Assembly (NCBI RefSeq): GCF_902459615.1
Contig: NZ_CABPSA010000001.1
Span: 1,364,001-1,428,000, forward strand
Length of the DNA: 64,000 nt
Direction: 5' to 3'
Source: Pandoraea commovens
GTDB taxonomy: Bacteria; Pseudomonadota; Gammaproteobacteria; Burkholderiales; Burkholderiaceae
Below are positions 42,462-51,525 of this stretch, in pieces; position 1 is the stretch's first letter; each line of letters opens with the position of its first letter. Below the pieces are notes generated by a model. It had not been told where the DNA came from. It saw nothing but the letters and a program-made list of their open reading frames with translations, and ran no database searches. Position numbers and translations under genes: made by a program.

Positions 42462-43273
42462 TTCACGACTCCGAGTGCAGTGCTGGCCTGATGTTCGTAG
42501 GCCGTAAATTTCGGCGTGAACCGGAGTGCCTGCGTTCTGGGATAAGGGAAGTCGATGGCGATGCGTTCCGCGATTTTTGCCGGACGCTTGCTGAATACGA
42601 GGACTTCGTCGGACAGATAGACCGCTTCGGAAATGCTGTGCGTGACGAACATGACGGCAGCCCGCGTGTGTTCGCGAACAGACAACAGTAGATCGTGCAT
42701 CTCCATACGTGTGAAATCGTCCAGCGCGCCGAACGGCTCATCCATCAATAGCAGCCGCGGCGCATGGATCAACGCGCGACACAACGCCACCCGTTGCTGC
42801 ATGCCCCCGGAAAGCTCGTGCGGGCGAGCGCTGGTGAAGGCGTCCAGGCCGACCAGCGTAAGCAGTTCGTGTGCCCGGGTCTTGGCGGCTTTGTCGGCTT
42901 TCCCAAGGATCTCCATCGGGAACATCACGTTGGCCAGCACGTTGCGCCAGGGCATGAGATTGGCGCTCTGGAACACGAAGCCGAAGTCACGCTGTGGGCC
43001 GCTGATCGCTTTTCCATGGATCTTGACCACGCCCGTCGTGGACTTGGTCAATCCGGCCACGATCCGCAGTAACGTCGTCTTTCCGCAGCCGCTTGGCCCA
43101 AGCAGCGAAACCAGTTGTCCGGCGTCGAACGCGCAGCTCACCGCTTCGAGCGCGACCGTCTCGCCGTTCTTGCCGCGCGGCGGATAGATCTTGCTGACGT
43201 CTTCGATGGAGGCAAAAACGGCTTCGTTTGACGTAATGCCGCCCATGCCGGTCATGTCGAGCCGCGCGTTCAT
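42458..43273 (-). CDS. ABC transporter ATPase (SsuB/TauB type)
   Basis: 271-aa ATP-binding subunit. Walker A GPSGCGKTT, signature LSGGMQQR, Walker B LLLMDEPFGALD and switch VTHSISEAV are all present. The size and pattern place it with taurine, nitrate and sulfonate importers. It overlaps both neighbours by ATGA, which gives near-equal stoichiometry with the binding protein and permease. The start MNARLDMTGMGG is fixed by the overlap; the open frame upstream is inside the binding-protein gene. Confidence 0.95.
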   Translation of the reverse strand: MNARLDMTGMGGITSNEAVFASIEDVSKIYPPRGKNGETVALEAVSCAFDAGQLVSLLGPSGCGKTTLLRIVAGLTKSTTGVVKIHGKAISGPQRDFGFVFQSANLMPWRNVLANVMFPMEILGKADKAAKTRAHELLTLVGLDAFTSARPHELSGGMQQRVALCRALIHAPRLLLMDEPFGALDDFTRMEMHDLLLSVREHTRAAVMFVTHSISEAVYLSDEVLVFSKRPAKIAERIAIDFPYPRTQALRFTPKFTAYEHQASTALGVVK

Positions 43274-44301
43274 GCTGCCCCCTTGGGCAGGAAGTCGGTC
43301 GTGAACAGCGACGCCGCAGAAAGCGGTGCGCCCGGGATGCCGATGTTCTGCGCGATGAAATCGACGCTTCGCTGCATGCGGCCCGCGTCGATCCATCCCA
43401 TGCCGAACCGACGCGTATCGGCACTCTGTGCGAGCGCGCTCAGCAGCTTGATCTCGCCGACGACGACTTCGCGATTGATACCCGGCACGTAGTTCGCCAT
43501 GATCTCGCTGGCTGCTTGCGGATCCGCAATCGTGTCACGCCAGCCTTGCATGGCCGCCTTGACGAAGGCACGTACAGTGTCGGGCCGGGACTTGATCATG
43601 TCATCCTTGACCAGCAAACCGTTCGCGTACAGTTCGAGCCCGTGATCGGCGAGCAGCAATGTGCTCAGTTGCCCGCCGGGGAGCACCTTTTCCAACCCGA
43701 CTTGCGTAAAGATGAAGTTTTCGATGGAGGGCACCTTCTTGCTGAGCAGCATGCCCACGCGCGCTGCACCATCGACGTTGACGAACTTGACGGAGCCCGG
43801 ATCCAGCCGGTGCTGCTTCATGAAGCCCTGAATGACCTTGGGCGAGAAGCTTCCCGCGCCGCTGGCGATTTCCAGCCCGTTGAGTTGCTCGGGCTTGGTG
43901 ACGTTCGCCCCTTGCGCGAGCGAGAAGACCGCGTAGGGAGCACTCTGATAGTTCATCGCGACGAACTTCGCGCTGCTTGCGCCGCGCCCTCTCGCCAGCG
44001 CAAGCGACACCACATCCGAAAACGCGAACTGCGCGATACCGGACTCAAGTGCCTGGATAGCTTGCGCAGTGCCCTGCCCCGGCACGATCTTGACGTTCAG
44101 TCCGGCCTGCTTGAAGTAACCCTTTCCCAACGCGACATACCACGGTGTGTGACGGCCCAGCGCGGTGAAATCGAGCGACAACGTCAGCTCGCCCTGACTC
44201 CGGTCTTGCGCCCCGGCCATCTGCCACCCGCCGGTAGCCCACCCTGCGGCGACAGCACCGAGACTTTTTACGACCTGCCGACGCTTGCTGTTCGTTGCCA
44301 T
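43270..44301 (-). CDS. ABC transporter substrate-binding protein (NMT1/SsuA-like), Tat-type leader
   Basis: 343-aa periplasmic binding protein of the NMT1/THI5/SsuA group. The N-terminus MATNSKRRQVVKSLGAVAAG has a twin-arginine pattern, so Tat export is possible. The core shows HTPWYVALGKGYFKQAGLNVKIVPGQGTAQAIQALESGIAQFAFSD, typical for binding of pyrimidine-like, sulfonate or small aromatic ligands. It is the first gene of unit C, 105 bp downstream of the 24-bp dyad. aggggt before the ATG acts as ribosome site. The ligand probably feeds the unit C ring-cleavage enzymes. Confidence 0.92.
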   Translation of the reverse strand: MATNSKRRQVVKSLGAVAAGWATGGWQMAGAQDRSQGELTLSLDFTALGRHTPWYVALGKGYFKQAGLNVKIVPGQGTAQAIQALESGIAQFAFSDVVSLALARGRGASSAKFVAMNYQSAPYAVFSLAQGANVTKPEQLNGLEIASGAGSFSPKVIQGFMKQHRLDPGSVKFVNVDGAARVGMLLSKKVPSIENFIFTQVGLEKVLPGGQLSTLLLADHGLELYANGLLVKDDMIKSRPDTVRAFVKAAMQGWRDTIADPQAASEIMANYVPGINREVVVGEIKLLSALAQSADTRRFGMGWIDAGRMQRSVDFIAQNIGIPGAPLSAASLFTTDFLPKGAA

Positions 44302-44405
44302 TTCCGACCCCTAAGTAGAAATCCATGGATGACGCGGTCAAGCCAACTTCCCGCCGAGCCCTCACCGCGCGAAGTTGTATTTGTTCATGAGGCGTAATAT
44401 AGTTT

Positions 44406-44429
44406 GTGACATACTGTGTGATATGTTAC
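44406..44429. promoter_or_regulatory. Candidate GntR operator of unit C
   Basis: GTGACATA-N8-TATGTTAC, an inverted repeat with one mismatch, within the divergent control region 105 bp before the binding-protein gene. It differs from the GTATAC sites of units A and B, which suggests a separate regulator. Confidence 0.6.
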
Positions 44430-44805
44430 AGATTCGCAAGTGAAAAAATATTCCGATCGGAGCCTGTTGATGGATGCGCTGAAGTGGCCGCGGTGGCATC
44501 GTTTTTTCACCGAGCTGGTGATGCGTCGCTGTATGGCGGCGGCCGTCTACGGGGCGTTATCGGGTCGGGCGCACGTTGGTGCTCGGGTAGAATGCGATGC
44601 CCATCGTGGCCATCCGCACTGCTCGTGGTGGTTGATGCGGGGGATTGCTGTTTGTGCTCACCATCTTGCCCCGATTCGACGCGCGGGCACCGACATCCGT
44701 CTGGCGCACGTTCTGTCTCGCGTTGCGCCGCCGACGATGCTCAGCGATGAGTCCCCCACACCCGCACCACACGATGCACGCCCAGGTGGCATGAAGTCGC
44801 GTGAG

Positions 44806-44832
44806 GATGCAGAAGATGCATAAGATGCAGAA
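44806..44832. repeat. 9-bp tandem repeat
   Basis: gatgcagaa, gatgcataa, gatgcagaa in direct order, ending 26 bp before the GntR start. A degenerate fourth copy (gttgaggaa) overlaps the ribosome site. Confidence 0.75.
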
Positions 44833-44857
44833 GTTGAGGAAGGAGATACCGTCAGAA

Positions 44858-45604
44858 ATGCCCAAACCGAGTCCTATCGATCTCGAAACACCGAACGCAG
44901 CCCCGACGTCGTCGCCACTTCGACGTATCGCTAAGGGCGCGTCGCTCGCCGAGCAGGCGTACGTCGAGATCAAGCGACGCATTCTTTCGCTGGAGTTCGG
45001 TCCCGGCCAGTTTTTTAACGAACTGATGATTTGCGAGCTGATCGGTTTCAGCCGCTCGCCCGTGCATCACGCAATCCAGCGGTTGAAGCTTGAAGGACTG
45101 ATCGACATCATTCCGCGCAAGGGGCTTCAGATACGCCGCGAGTCGATGGACGAGATACTGGATTTGCTCGAAGCGAGATGGGCAGTGGAAGCCAATGTTG
45201 CGGCATTGGCTGCGCAGCGGCGTACAGAGGCGCAGTTGAGCCGGATGCGGGAGCTGATCGAAGCGTCGCGCGAATTGAGTCGTGCGGACGACCGCGACAG
45301 ATTCATGCAAATCGATCACGATTTCCACGCGATCATTGCCGAAGCGGCCGGGAACAGTGCGTTGACGGAAATCATGCGTTCGCTGCACGAGCGATCTGCG
45401 CGGCTTTGGAAGCTTCGCTTGCTCGCCCCGGGCGATCTCGCGCATACACAGGACGAGCACTCGGCAGTACTCGATGCCATTGCAACTGGCGACGCCCAGG
45501 CGGCCGCCAGCGCGATGGGGGCTCACCTGGCGTCGCTTCGTCGTCGGCGCGTCGCCCCTACGTCGTTTAGCGAACCGCTGCCATTGCATCCGATTGCGGA
45601 GTAA
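44858..45604 (+). CDS. GntR-family regulator, FCD subfamily
   Basis: 248-aa regulator. The winged HTH (SLAEQAYVEIKRRILSLEFGPGQFFNELMICELIGFSRSPVHHAIQRLKLEGLIDIIPRKGLQIRR) precedes an FCD domain with candidate metal/ligand residues in DRFMQIDHDFHAIIAEAAGN and a later QDEHSAVLDAIATGDAQAA helix. It is divergent from unit C and is its likely repressor through the dyad at 44406. An aaggaga box lies about 11 nt before the ATG at 44858; an in-frame GTG at 44801 would add a repeat-derived tail and is less likely. A terminator follows. Confidence 0.92.
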   Translation: MPKPSPIDLETPNAAPTSSPLRRIAKGASLAEQAYVEIKRRILSLEFGPGQFFNELMICELIGFSRSPVHHAIQRLKLEGLIDIIPRKGLQIRRESMDEILDLLEARWAVEANVAALAAQRRTEAQLSRMRELIEASRELSRADDRDRFMQIDHDFHAIIAEAAGNSALTEIMRSLHERSARLWKLRLLAPGDLAHTQDEHSAVLDAIATGDAQAAASAMGAHLASLRRRRVAPTSFSEPLPLHPIAE

Positions 45605-45680
45605 GCCGATACGCCGCGCCCGATTCCGGATGCGACGCTGAGGGATGGCATCGCGATGACGCGACGTGTCACCAAAAGAA

Positions 45681-45706
45681 AAGGGGTTAGCCGAAGCTAA
45701 CCCCTT
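45681..45706. terminator. Terminator shared by GntR gene and tRNA-Pro
   Basis: aaggggttagc-cgaa-gctaacccctt. It lies 77 bp past the GntR stop on the plus strand and 16 bp past the tRNA end on the minus strand. Confidence 0.85.
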
Positions 45707-45722
45707 ATTCCTTCTGTCCTGC

Positions 45723-45799
45723 TGGTCGGAGCGATAGGATTCGAACCTACGACCCTCTGATCCCAAATCAGATGCGCTACCAGGCTGCGCTACGCTCCG
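45723..45799 (-). tRNA. tRNA-Pro(TGG)
   Basis: 77-nt cloverleaf: acceptor cggagcg/cgctccg, anticodon stem tctga/tcaga with loop tttggga (anticodon TGG), T-loop ttcgaat, encoded CCA. No integrase or repeat adjoins it. Confidence 0.97.
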
Positions 45800-45970
45800 A
45801 CGAAAGAGGACGAATTCTAGAGGCTTTCTTGCGCCGCGTCAAATCGTCGCGCAAGTTTCCGGCGTCTTCTGAGCATTTTCCCGATTTCAGCTGCACAATC
45901 ATTACGCAATCATCGCGCCGATGACAGTCACGCGGCCGCCACGAAAACCCGCCATAGTGGGAGGTTCACC

Positions 45971-46465
45971 ATGTCAGAACCCGTGTCGATGAACCTGATT
46001 CTCTGGCGTCACGCCGACGCCGAAAACCTGCCCGCCTCCCTCGCGCTCAGCGCACAAGCCGATCTCGCCCGCGAACTCACCGACCGAGGCCGCAAACAAG
46101 CCGAAAAGGCCGCCCAGTGGCTCCGCCCTCGCCTGCCCGACGACGCCCTCATCCTCACCAGCCCGGCTGTACGCGCCGTCCAGACCGCTCAGGCACTCTC
46201 ACCTACCCCGCGCATCGTGCGCGACCTCGCGCCCGGCGCAAACGCCGTCACGCTGCTCGGTGCCATCGACTGGCCCGGCACCGCGCAGACCATCGTGCTC
46301 GTCGGCCATCAACCCGCCCTCGGCCAGCTCGCCGCACTCCTGCTGAGCGGCCAGGAAGCCTACTGGACAATCAAGAAAGGCGGCATCTGGTGGCTCGCCT
46401 CCCGTCGCCGTGAAGACGAGAGCCAGGTCGTCGTGCGCGCCGTGGTCAATCCCGATCTCATCTGA
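45971..46465 (+). CDS. SixA-type phosphohistidine phosphatase
   Basis: 164-aa histidine-phosphatase-superfamily protein. The catalytic LWRHADAE motif (His14) and the partner His in VLVGHQPALGQLAALL are present. SixA removes phosphate from HPt domains or the nitrogen PTS protein. The length is typical. A gggaggttcacc ribosome site precedes the ATG. It is separated from olsB by about 225 bp. A general phosphatase function remains possible. Confidence 0.88.
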   Translation: MSEPVSMNLILWRHADAENLPASLALSAQADLARELTDRGRKQAEKAAQWLRPRLPDDALILTSPAVRAVQTAQALSPTPRIVRDLAPGANAVTLLGAIDWPGTAQTIVLVGHQPALGQLAALLLSGQEAYWTIKKGGIWWLASRRREDESQVVVRAVVNPDLI

Positions 46466-46691
46466 CTCATTTGACGCTTGATCTGACATTTATCGACGGG
46501 CGACAAAATCGCCTCCGCTCGTCCCTCAATGCCCGGAAATGCCCGTGAATCGGACGATGTAAGGCGCCCGATAAGGGATCTGACTCATGACATCGGACGT
46601 TTTGTCATAGAATTGTCGCCTACCGTTCACGGAATCGACATTGATGCTTTTTAAAGTACGTCGCAACGCGACCGTCACAAAAAGGGCTTTT

Positions 46692-47519
46692 ATGCGCGAC
46701 CTGCCGAACCCCACTATGCCGCTCTCTTCGCTGACCCCTACGTCGCGGAGGCGTCTTCCTCGCCCTGAAACGCCTGTCAAACCGAATCTGGCTGTGGCGT
46801 GGGCACGCGACGAAAGCGAGCTTCGTGAAGCGCAGCACCTGAGATATCAGGTCTTCGCGGAAGAAATGGGCGCGTCGGTCAAGGGTCCCGCAGGCCTCGA
46901 CGTCGACGAATACGACCAATATTGCGACCACCTGATCGTGCGCGATCAGGATTCGCTCAAGGTCGTCGGCACCTATCGCGTATTGCCCCCCTCGCAAGCC
47001 AAACGCCTCGGCCGTCTGTACTCCGAAGGAGAGTTCGATCTCTCGCGTCTGGATCATCTGCGCCCGAAGATGCTCGAAACCGGTCGCTCGTGCGTGCACA
47101 CGGACTACCGCAACGGCGCCGTCATCATGGCCCTGTGGAGCGGTCTGGCCGAGTACATGCTGCGCAACGGCCTCGAGACCATGCTCGGCTGCGCCAGCGT
47201 GCCGATGGCCGACGGTGGTCACTATGCCGCCAGCCTCTATCGCAAGCTGCAAGACACCTCGATGGCCCCGGCCGAGTACCACGCCGTACCCCGTATCGCC
47301 CTGCCGGTGGACGAGCTGCAATCGACCCTCGACGTCGAGCCGCCCGCCCTCGTCAAAGGCTACCTGCGCCTTGGCGCCCGCATCTGCGGCGCACCGGCCT
47401 GGGATCCTGACTTCAACACCGCAGACTTTCTCACGCTGTTCCGCCTGTCCGACATGAACCCGCGTTACGCGCGTCACTTCCTCGGACCGGAACTCGTCAG
47501 CAAACTCCAACAAGCCTGA
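46692..47519 (+). CDS. olsB: Ornithine-lipid N-acyltransferase (OlsB-like GNAT)
   Basis: 275-aa acyltransferase. It joins a 3-hydroxyacyl group from ACP to L-ornithine as the first step of ornithine lipid synthesis. The family signature is seen as LRYQVFAEEMGAS, DVDEYDQYCDHLIVRD, VVGTYRVLPP and LETGRSCVHTDYRNGAVIMALWSGLAEYML. The ATG at 46692 has an aaggg box 6 nt upstream; an ATG at 46644 in frame is the longer alternative. olsA is not adjacent. A strong terminator follows. Confidence 0.85.
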   Translation: MRDLPNPTMPLSSLTPTSRRRLPRPETPVKPNLAVAWARDESELREAQHLRYQVFAEEMGASVKGPAGLDVDEYDQYCDHLIVRDQDSLKVVGTYRVLPPSQAKRLGRLYSEGEFDLSRLDHLRPKMLETGRSCVHTDYRNGAVIMALWSGLAEYMLRNGLETMLGCASVPMADGGHYAASLYRKLQDTSMAPAEYHAVPRIALPVDELQSTLDVEPPALVKGYLRLGARICGAPAWDPDFNTADFLTLFRLSDMNPRYARHFLGPELVSKLQQA

Positions 47520-47575
47520 CCGGCACCGATCTCCCCCCAAGTATTTCGTCCCCGCTCAATACCCTGAGGGACAAC

Positions 47576-47604
47576 AAAAAGCCCGGCAAAAGCCGGGCTT
47601 TTTT
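47576..47604. terminator. Terminator between olsB and ppx
   Basis: gcccggc-aaaa-gccgggc with five A before and six T after, so it works on both strands. It lies between the convergent olsB and ppx genes. Confidence 0.93.
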
Positions 47605-47644
47605 GTGGCCATCTACGCGCCCTGAACTGGGCGCACCGCAGGCG

Positions 47645-49183
47645 TCAGGCGTACACCACCTTGTAACGCATCCCGATCTTCTCCCACTCCTGGGCCTCGC
47701 GTTGCAGGCTGTAATCGGTCAGCGGATTGGCTTCGATCCATGCACGCGGCACGGAGACCTGGAAACCATCGTCGAGGCGTTCGACATCGATACTCTCCGG
47801 CAGCGCATCGGTACGGCGGCGACAGAACAGCACCGCGAGCCGCAGGCAGAACAGCAACTGCCAGTCGACCTGCTGGGCTTGCGACGCCAGCTTGCCCAGC
47901 TTGCCGACGTGCCCCAGCAGCAACTCGGCGAGCCGCGCCTGATCCGGACGCGAGAAACCCGGCATGTCGGCGTTACTGCCTATGTAAGCCGAATGCTTGT
48001 GATAGGCGCTGTGCGAGATCGACAGGCCCATCTCGTGCAGCGACGACGCCCAATTGAGCAACGCTTCGCCTTCCTCGCGTCCGTCGTCCTGCGCGTCATC
48101 GGAGGCGTCATCGACGACATCGAAATCGACCGGCAACTGACGGTACAGCGACACGGCCAGACGCCCCACTCGCTCCGCCTGCGCACGGTCCACGCCGTAA
48201 CGGCGCACGAACTGCTCGACGGTCACAGCGCGCATGTCCTGATGCTGCGTACGGCCCAGCAAGTCGTACATCACGCCCAGACGCAGCGCGGCGTCCGTCG
48301 TCTCCATATGGTCGACTTCGAGTTCGTTGAAGACAGACAGCATGATGGACAGGCCGCCCGGCAGCACCGGAATACGATCCTGCTTGAGGCCCGCCAGTTT
48401 GAGACGGTTGGCGTTCTCCGCTTTGATGAGCGCGCGTTTCAACCGCTCAAGACCGCCACGCGTGAGGCCATGTACACCACCGTCGTTGAAGCCATTGGCT
48501 TCGAGCAACTCAGCCAGCGCCCGCGCCGTACCCGAAGAGCCGATGGCCTGCGACCAGCCAGCTTCGCGGAAAGCCGACGAAATGATCTGGATTTCGCGAC
48601 GCGCGGCCAGTTCGGCCTGCTTCATCGCATACTCGTCGACGTTGCCGCTAGGGAAGAACTGACGGCTGTGGCTCACACAACCGATATAAAGACTCTCCAT
48701 GATCAGCGGTTCGTAATCCTGGCCGATGATGAATTCCGTCGAGCCGCCGCCAATATCCACCACAAGACGATTGCCCGGGCACGTCGGCACTGAATGCGCC
48801 GCGCCCGCGTAAATCAGACGCGCTTCTTCGCGTCCGGCGATCACTTCGATTGGGAACCCAAGCGCCCGCTGCGCTTCGCCCAGAAAGTCCTGCGCGTTTT
48901 TGGCCACGCGCAACGTGTTCGTCGCGACCGCGCGCACCTGGTCAGGATGAAAACCACGCAGGCGCTCGCCGAAGCGTTTGAGCACGTCCCAGCCGCGTTG
49001 CTGCGACGGATGATCGAGATACTTCTCAGCGTTCAGGCCAGCGGCGAGTCGCACCGGTTCGCGCAGCGCATCGACCTGATAGATCTGAGTGCCGGCGGAA
49101 GTCTCCTCCACGCGACCGATGATCAGGCGAAAACTGTTCGAGCCGAGATCGACGGCCGCTAACAAGGGCGATGGGGTACTCAT
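47645..49183 (-). CDS. ppx: Exopolyphosphatase (Ppx/GppA family)
   Basis: 512-aa enzyme of the ASKHA fold that removes phosphate from polyphosphate ends or from pppGpp. The motifs AAVDLGSNSFRLIIGR, REEARLIYAGAAHSV and VVDIGGGSTEFIIG are present, followed by the C-terminal HD-like helical region with LHEMGLSISHSAYHKHSAYI. It is divergent from ppk with a 152-bp gap that carries a Pho box pointing at ppk. The length matches Burkholderiaceae Ppx. Confidence 0.95.
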   Translation of the reverse strand: MSTPSPLLAAVDLGSNSFRLIIGRVEETSAGTQIYQVDALREPVRLAAGLNAEKYLDHPSQQRGWDVLKRFGERLRGFHPDQVRAVATNTLRVAKNAQDFLGEAQRALGFPIEVIAGREEARLIYAGAAHSVPTCPGNRLVVDIGGGSTEFIIGQDYEPLIMESLYIGCVSHSRQFFPSGNVDEYAMKQAELAARREIQIISSAFREAGWSQAIGSSGTARALAELLEANGFNDGGVHGLTRGGLERLKRALIKAENANRLKLAGLKQDRIPVLPGGLSIMLSVFNELEVDHMETTDAALRLGVMYDLLGRTQHQDMRAVTVEQFVRRYGVDRAQAERVGRLAVSLYRQLPVDFDVVDDASDDAQDDGREEGEALLNWASSLHEMGLSISHSAYHKHSAYIGSNADMPGFSRPDQARLAELLLGHVGKLGKLASQAQQVDWQLLFCLRLAVLFCRRRTDALPESIDVERLDDGFQVSVPRAWIEANPLTDYSLQREAQEWEKIGMRYKVVYA

Positions 49184-49310
49184 GTGAGGGTGCGCCTGAG
49201 CGAAGAATGCCGTAATGTCCGATGCTTAACTTTAAAAGCATGACGGCCACTCGACAAATAAATGACGAATAAGTTACAAATCGAATATGACACGTCGTTG
49301 ACAAATGTGA

Positions 49311-49328
49311 ATGTCATATAACTGTAAC
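49311..49328 (+). promoter_or_regulatory. Pho box of ppk
   Basis: ATGTCATATAACTGTAAC matches 15 of 18 positions of the Pho box consensus (CTGTCATAAAACTGTCAC). It lies 8-25 bp upstream of the chosen ppk start, so the real start may be the second ATG at 49378. Confidence 0.7.
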
Positions 49329-49335
49329 AATACGG

Positions 49336-51450
49336 ATGAAGAATTCACGCCAATCCCATGTCTTTCGCACGTTCAATATGAATTACCCGCTGCTCAACCG
49401 AGAGCTGGGCATTCTCGCGTTTAACGAACGCGTGCTTGCCCAGGCGGCCGATCCGGCCACGCCACTGCTCGAGCGCCTGCGCTTTGTCTGTATCGTGAGT
49501 AGCAATCTGGATGAATTCTTCGAAATCCGCGTCGCCGGACTGAAAGAGCAGATGCGCGAGAATCCGGGCATGCTCACGCCGGACGGCATGACTTTTCAGC
49601 AAGTTTACACGCAAGTCTGCGCCCGGGCACAAGCGCTCGTCGAAAAGCAGTACGCCATGTTCGACAGCATCCTGCCGCTGCTCGAAGCCGAAGGCATCGC
49701 GTTCCACCCGTCCGGCCAATGGAACGACGCGCAGGTCGAATGGGCCCGCGACTACTTCATGCGTGAACTCGTGCCGGTGCTCACGCCCATCGGACTGGAC
49801 CCCGCTCACCCGTTCCCGCGTGTACTGAATAAGAGTCTGAACTTCGCCGTCGAACTCGAAGGCAAGGACGCTTTCGGCCGCGACGCCGAACTCGCCATCG
49901 TCCAGGCCCCGCGTGCCTTGCCCCGCCTCGTACCGATGCCGCCCGCGCTCGCTCCGCTGCCCAACAGCTTCGTGCTGCTCAGCTCGCTCATGCTGCGCTT
50001 TGCCAGCGAGCTGTTTCCGGGCCTCACCGCCAAGGGCTGCCACCAGTTCCGAGTCACGCGTAACAGCGACCTGTTCGTCGACGAAGACGAAATCACCAAC
50101 CTTCGCACGGCGCTTCAGGGCGAACTCCCGGCCCGCCACCTCGGCGACGCCGTGCGCCTCGAAGTCGATGCCGGCGCCCCTGCCCGCCTCGTGCGCCGTC
50201 TTCAGACGGAATGCGGGCTCGCCGATTCGGACTGCTACCGCGTGAAGGGCCCCGTCAATCTCGTGCGGCTGATGCCGCTGCCCGAGATGGTCGACCGCCC
50301 GGACCTGAAGTTCGTGCCGTTCGTGCCTGCACTGCCCAAGCGCATGAGCGCGTCGCCTGCCATGTTCGATCTCATCGATCAGGGCGATCTGCTGCTGCAC
50401 CATCCGTACGACAGCTTCCAGCCCGTGCTCGAATTGCTGCTGCAAGCCGCACGCGATCCCGACGTGGTGGCGATCAAGCAGACGATCTATCGCACCGGCA
50501 ACGAGTCGTCGCTGATGGACGCCCTCATGGAAGCGGCCCGCAACGGCAAGGAAGTGACGGTCGTCGTGGAACTGCTGGCGCGCTTCGACGAAGAGACAAA
50601 CATCAACTGGGCCGCACGGCTCGAAGCGGTAAGTGCGCACGTCGTCTATGGCGTGGTCGGCCACAAGTGCCACGCGAAGATGCTGCTCGTGGTGCGTCGC
50701 ACGCGCCAGGGCAAGAAGACGTTCCTCAAGCGCTACGTCCACCTCGGCACAGGCAACTATCACCCACGTACCGCACGCTTGTACACGGACTTTGGCCTGA
50801 TGACGGCCGACGAAGCGCTGTGCGCCGACGTGCACGTCGTTTTCCAGCAACTGACCGGCATCGGCCGTCAGACGCATCTGAACGGCCTCTGGCAGTCGCC
50901 GTTCACCATGCACACGCATCTGCTCGAAGCAATCCGCCGCGAGACGGAAGCGGCCGCTGCAGGCAAGAAGGCACGCATCATCGCGAAGATGAACGCGTTG
51001 CTGGAACCGACGATCATCGCCGAGCTGTACAAGGCGTCTCGTGCGGGCGTGAAGATCGACCTGATCGTGCGTGGCGTGTGTTCGCTGCGCGCCGGTGTGA
51101 AGGGATTGTCCGAAAACATCACCGTACGCTCGATTGTCGGACGCTTCCTCGAACACCATCGCATCTATTACTTCTATGCGAACGGCGACGAGCACGTGAT
51201 GCTGTCCAGCGCCGACTGGATGGAGCGCAACTTCTTCCGTCGCGTGGAAGTGGCGTTCCCGGTGCGCGACAAGCGCCTGAAGGCCCGCGTGATTCGCGAG
51301 GGGCTGATGGTGCATCTGCGCGACAACGTGCTGTCGTGGCTGATGCGTCCGGACGGCAGCTACCTGCGCCGCCGTGCGGGCAAGACGCCGTACAACAGTC
51401 AGATGGTGCTCATGCAGGAGATCGCACAGCACGTGCAAACGGGTAACTAA
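49336..51450 (+). CDS. ppk1: Polyphosphate kinase 1
   Basis: 704-aa enzyme that makes polyphosphate from ATP. The N-terminal YPLLNRELGILAFNERVLAQA and LRFVCIVSSNLDEFFEIR segments, the phosphohistidine region VVGHKCHAKMLLVVRR, and the phospholipase-D-like C-terminal SSADWMERNFFRRVEVAFPV are all present. The chain looks complete. Two starts are possible: 49336 and 49378 (MNYPLLNRELG). The Pho box position favours the later one, giving 690 aa. PhoB, encoded at 52980, probably activates it. Confidence 0.95.
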   Translation: MKNSRQSHVFRTFNMNYPLLNRELGILAFNERVLAQAADPATPLLERLRFVCIVSSNLDEFFEIRVAGLKEQMRENPGMLTPDGMTFQQVYTQVCARAQALVEKQYAMFDSILPLLEAEGIAFHPSGQWNDAQVEWARDYFMRELVPVLTPIGLDPAHPFPRVLNKSLNFAVELEGKDAFGRDAELAIVQAPRALPRLVPMPPALAPLPNSFVLLSSLMLRFASELFPGLTAKGCHQFRVTRNSDLFVDEDEITNLRTALQGELPARHLGDAVRLEVDAGAPARLVRRLQTECGLADSDCYRVKGPVNLVRLMPLPEMVDRPDLKFVPFVPALPKRMSASPAMFDLIDQGDLLLHHPYDSFQPVLELLLQAARDPDVVAIKQTIYRTGNESSLMDALMEAARNGKEVTVVVELLARFDEETNINWAARLEAVSAHVVYGVVGHKCHAKMLLVVRRTRQGKKTFLKRYVHLGTGNYHPRTARLYTDFGLMTADEALCADVHVVFQQLTGIGRQTHLNGLWQSPFTMHTHLLEAIRRETEAAAAGKKARIIAKMNALLEPTIIAELYKASRAGVKIDLIVRGVCSLRAGVKGLSENITVRSIVGRFLEHHRIYYFYANGDEHVMLSSADWMERNFFRRVEVAFPVRDKRLKARVIREGLMVHLRDNVLSWLMRPDGSYLRRRAGKTPYNSQMVLMQEIAQHVQTGN

Positions 51451-51479
51451 GCCGACGGGCTTTGCACTCACCATTGAAA

Positions 51480-51500
51480 AAGGGGCCGAAAAAGCCCCTT
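51480..51500. terminator. Terminator between ppk and phoR
   Basis: aaggggc-cgaaaaa-gcccctt with flanking A and T runs, between the convergent ppk and phoR genes. Confidence 0.75.
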
Positions 51501-51525
51501 CTTCATTTCAGCGACAAGTCACAGG

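Larger units (their letters stand above)
44302..44857. other. Control region between unit C and GntR gene 2
   Basis: About 555 bp without a supported gene. It contains the dyad at 44406-44429 and a 9-bp tandem repeat at 44806-44832. The GntR leader is more than 400 nt long if the promoter lies near the dyad. Confidence 0.5.

Noticed and set aside
44440-44823. Small gene in the long leader before the second GntR gene
   Set aside because: The frames are rich in Arg/Cys/His without domain pattern, and their ends run into the tandem repeat.
49345-51474. A 709-codon open frame antisense to ppk
   Set aside because: It mirrors the codon pattern of ppk, which has full motifs and a Pho box. Long antisense frames are expected at this GC content.
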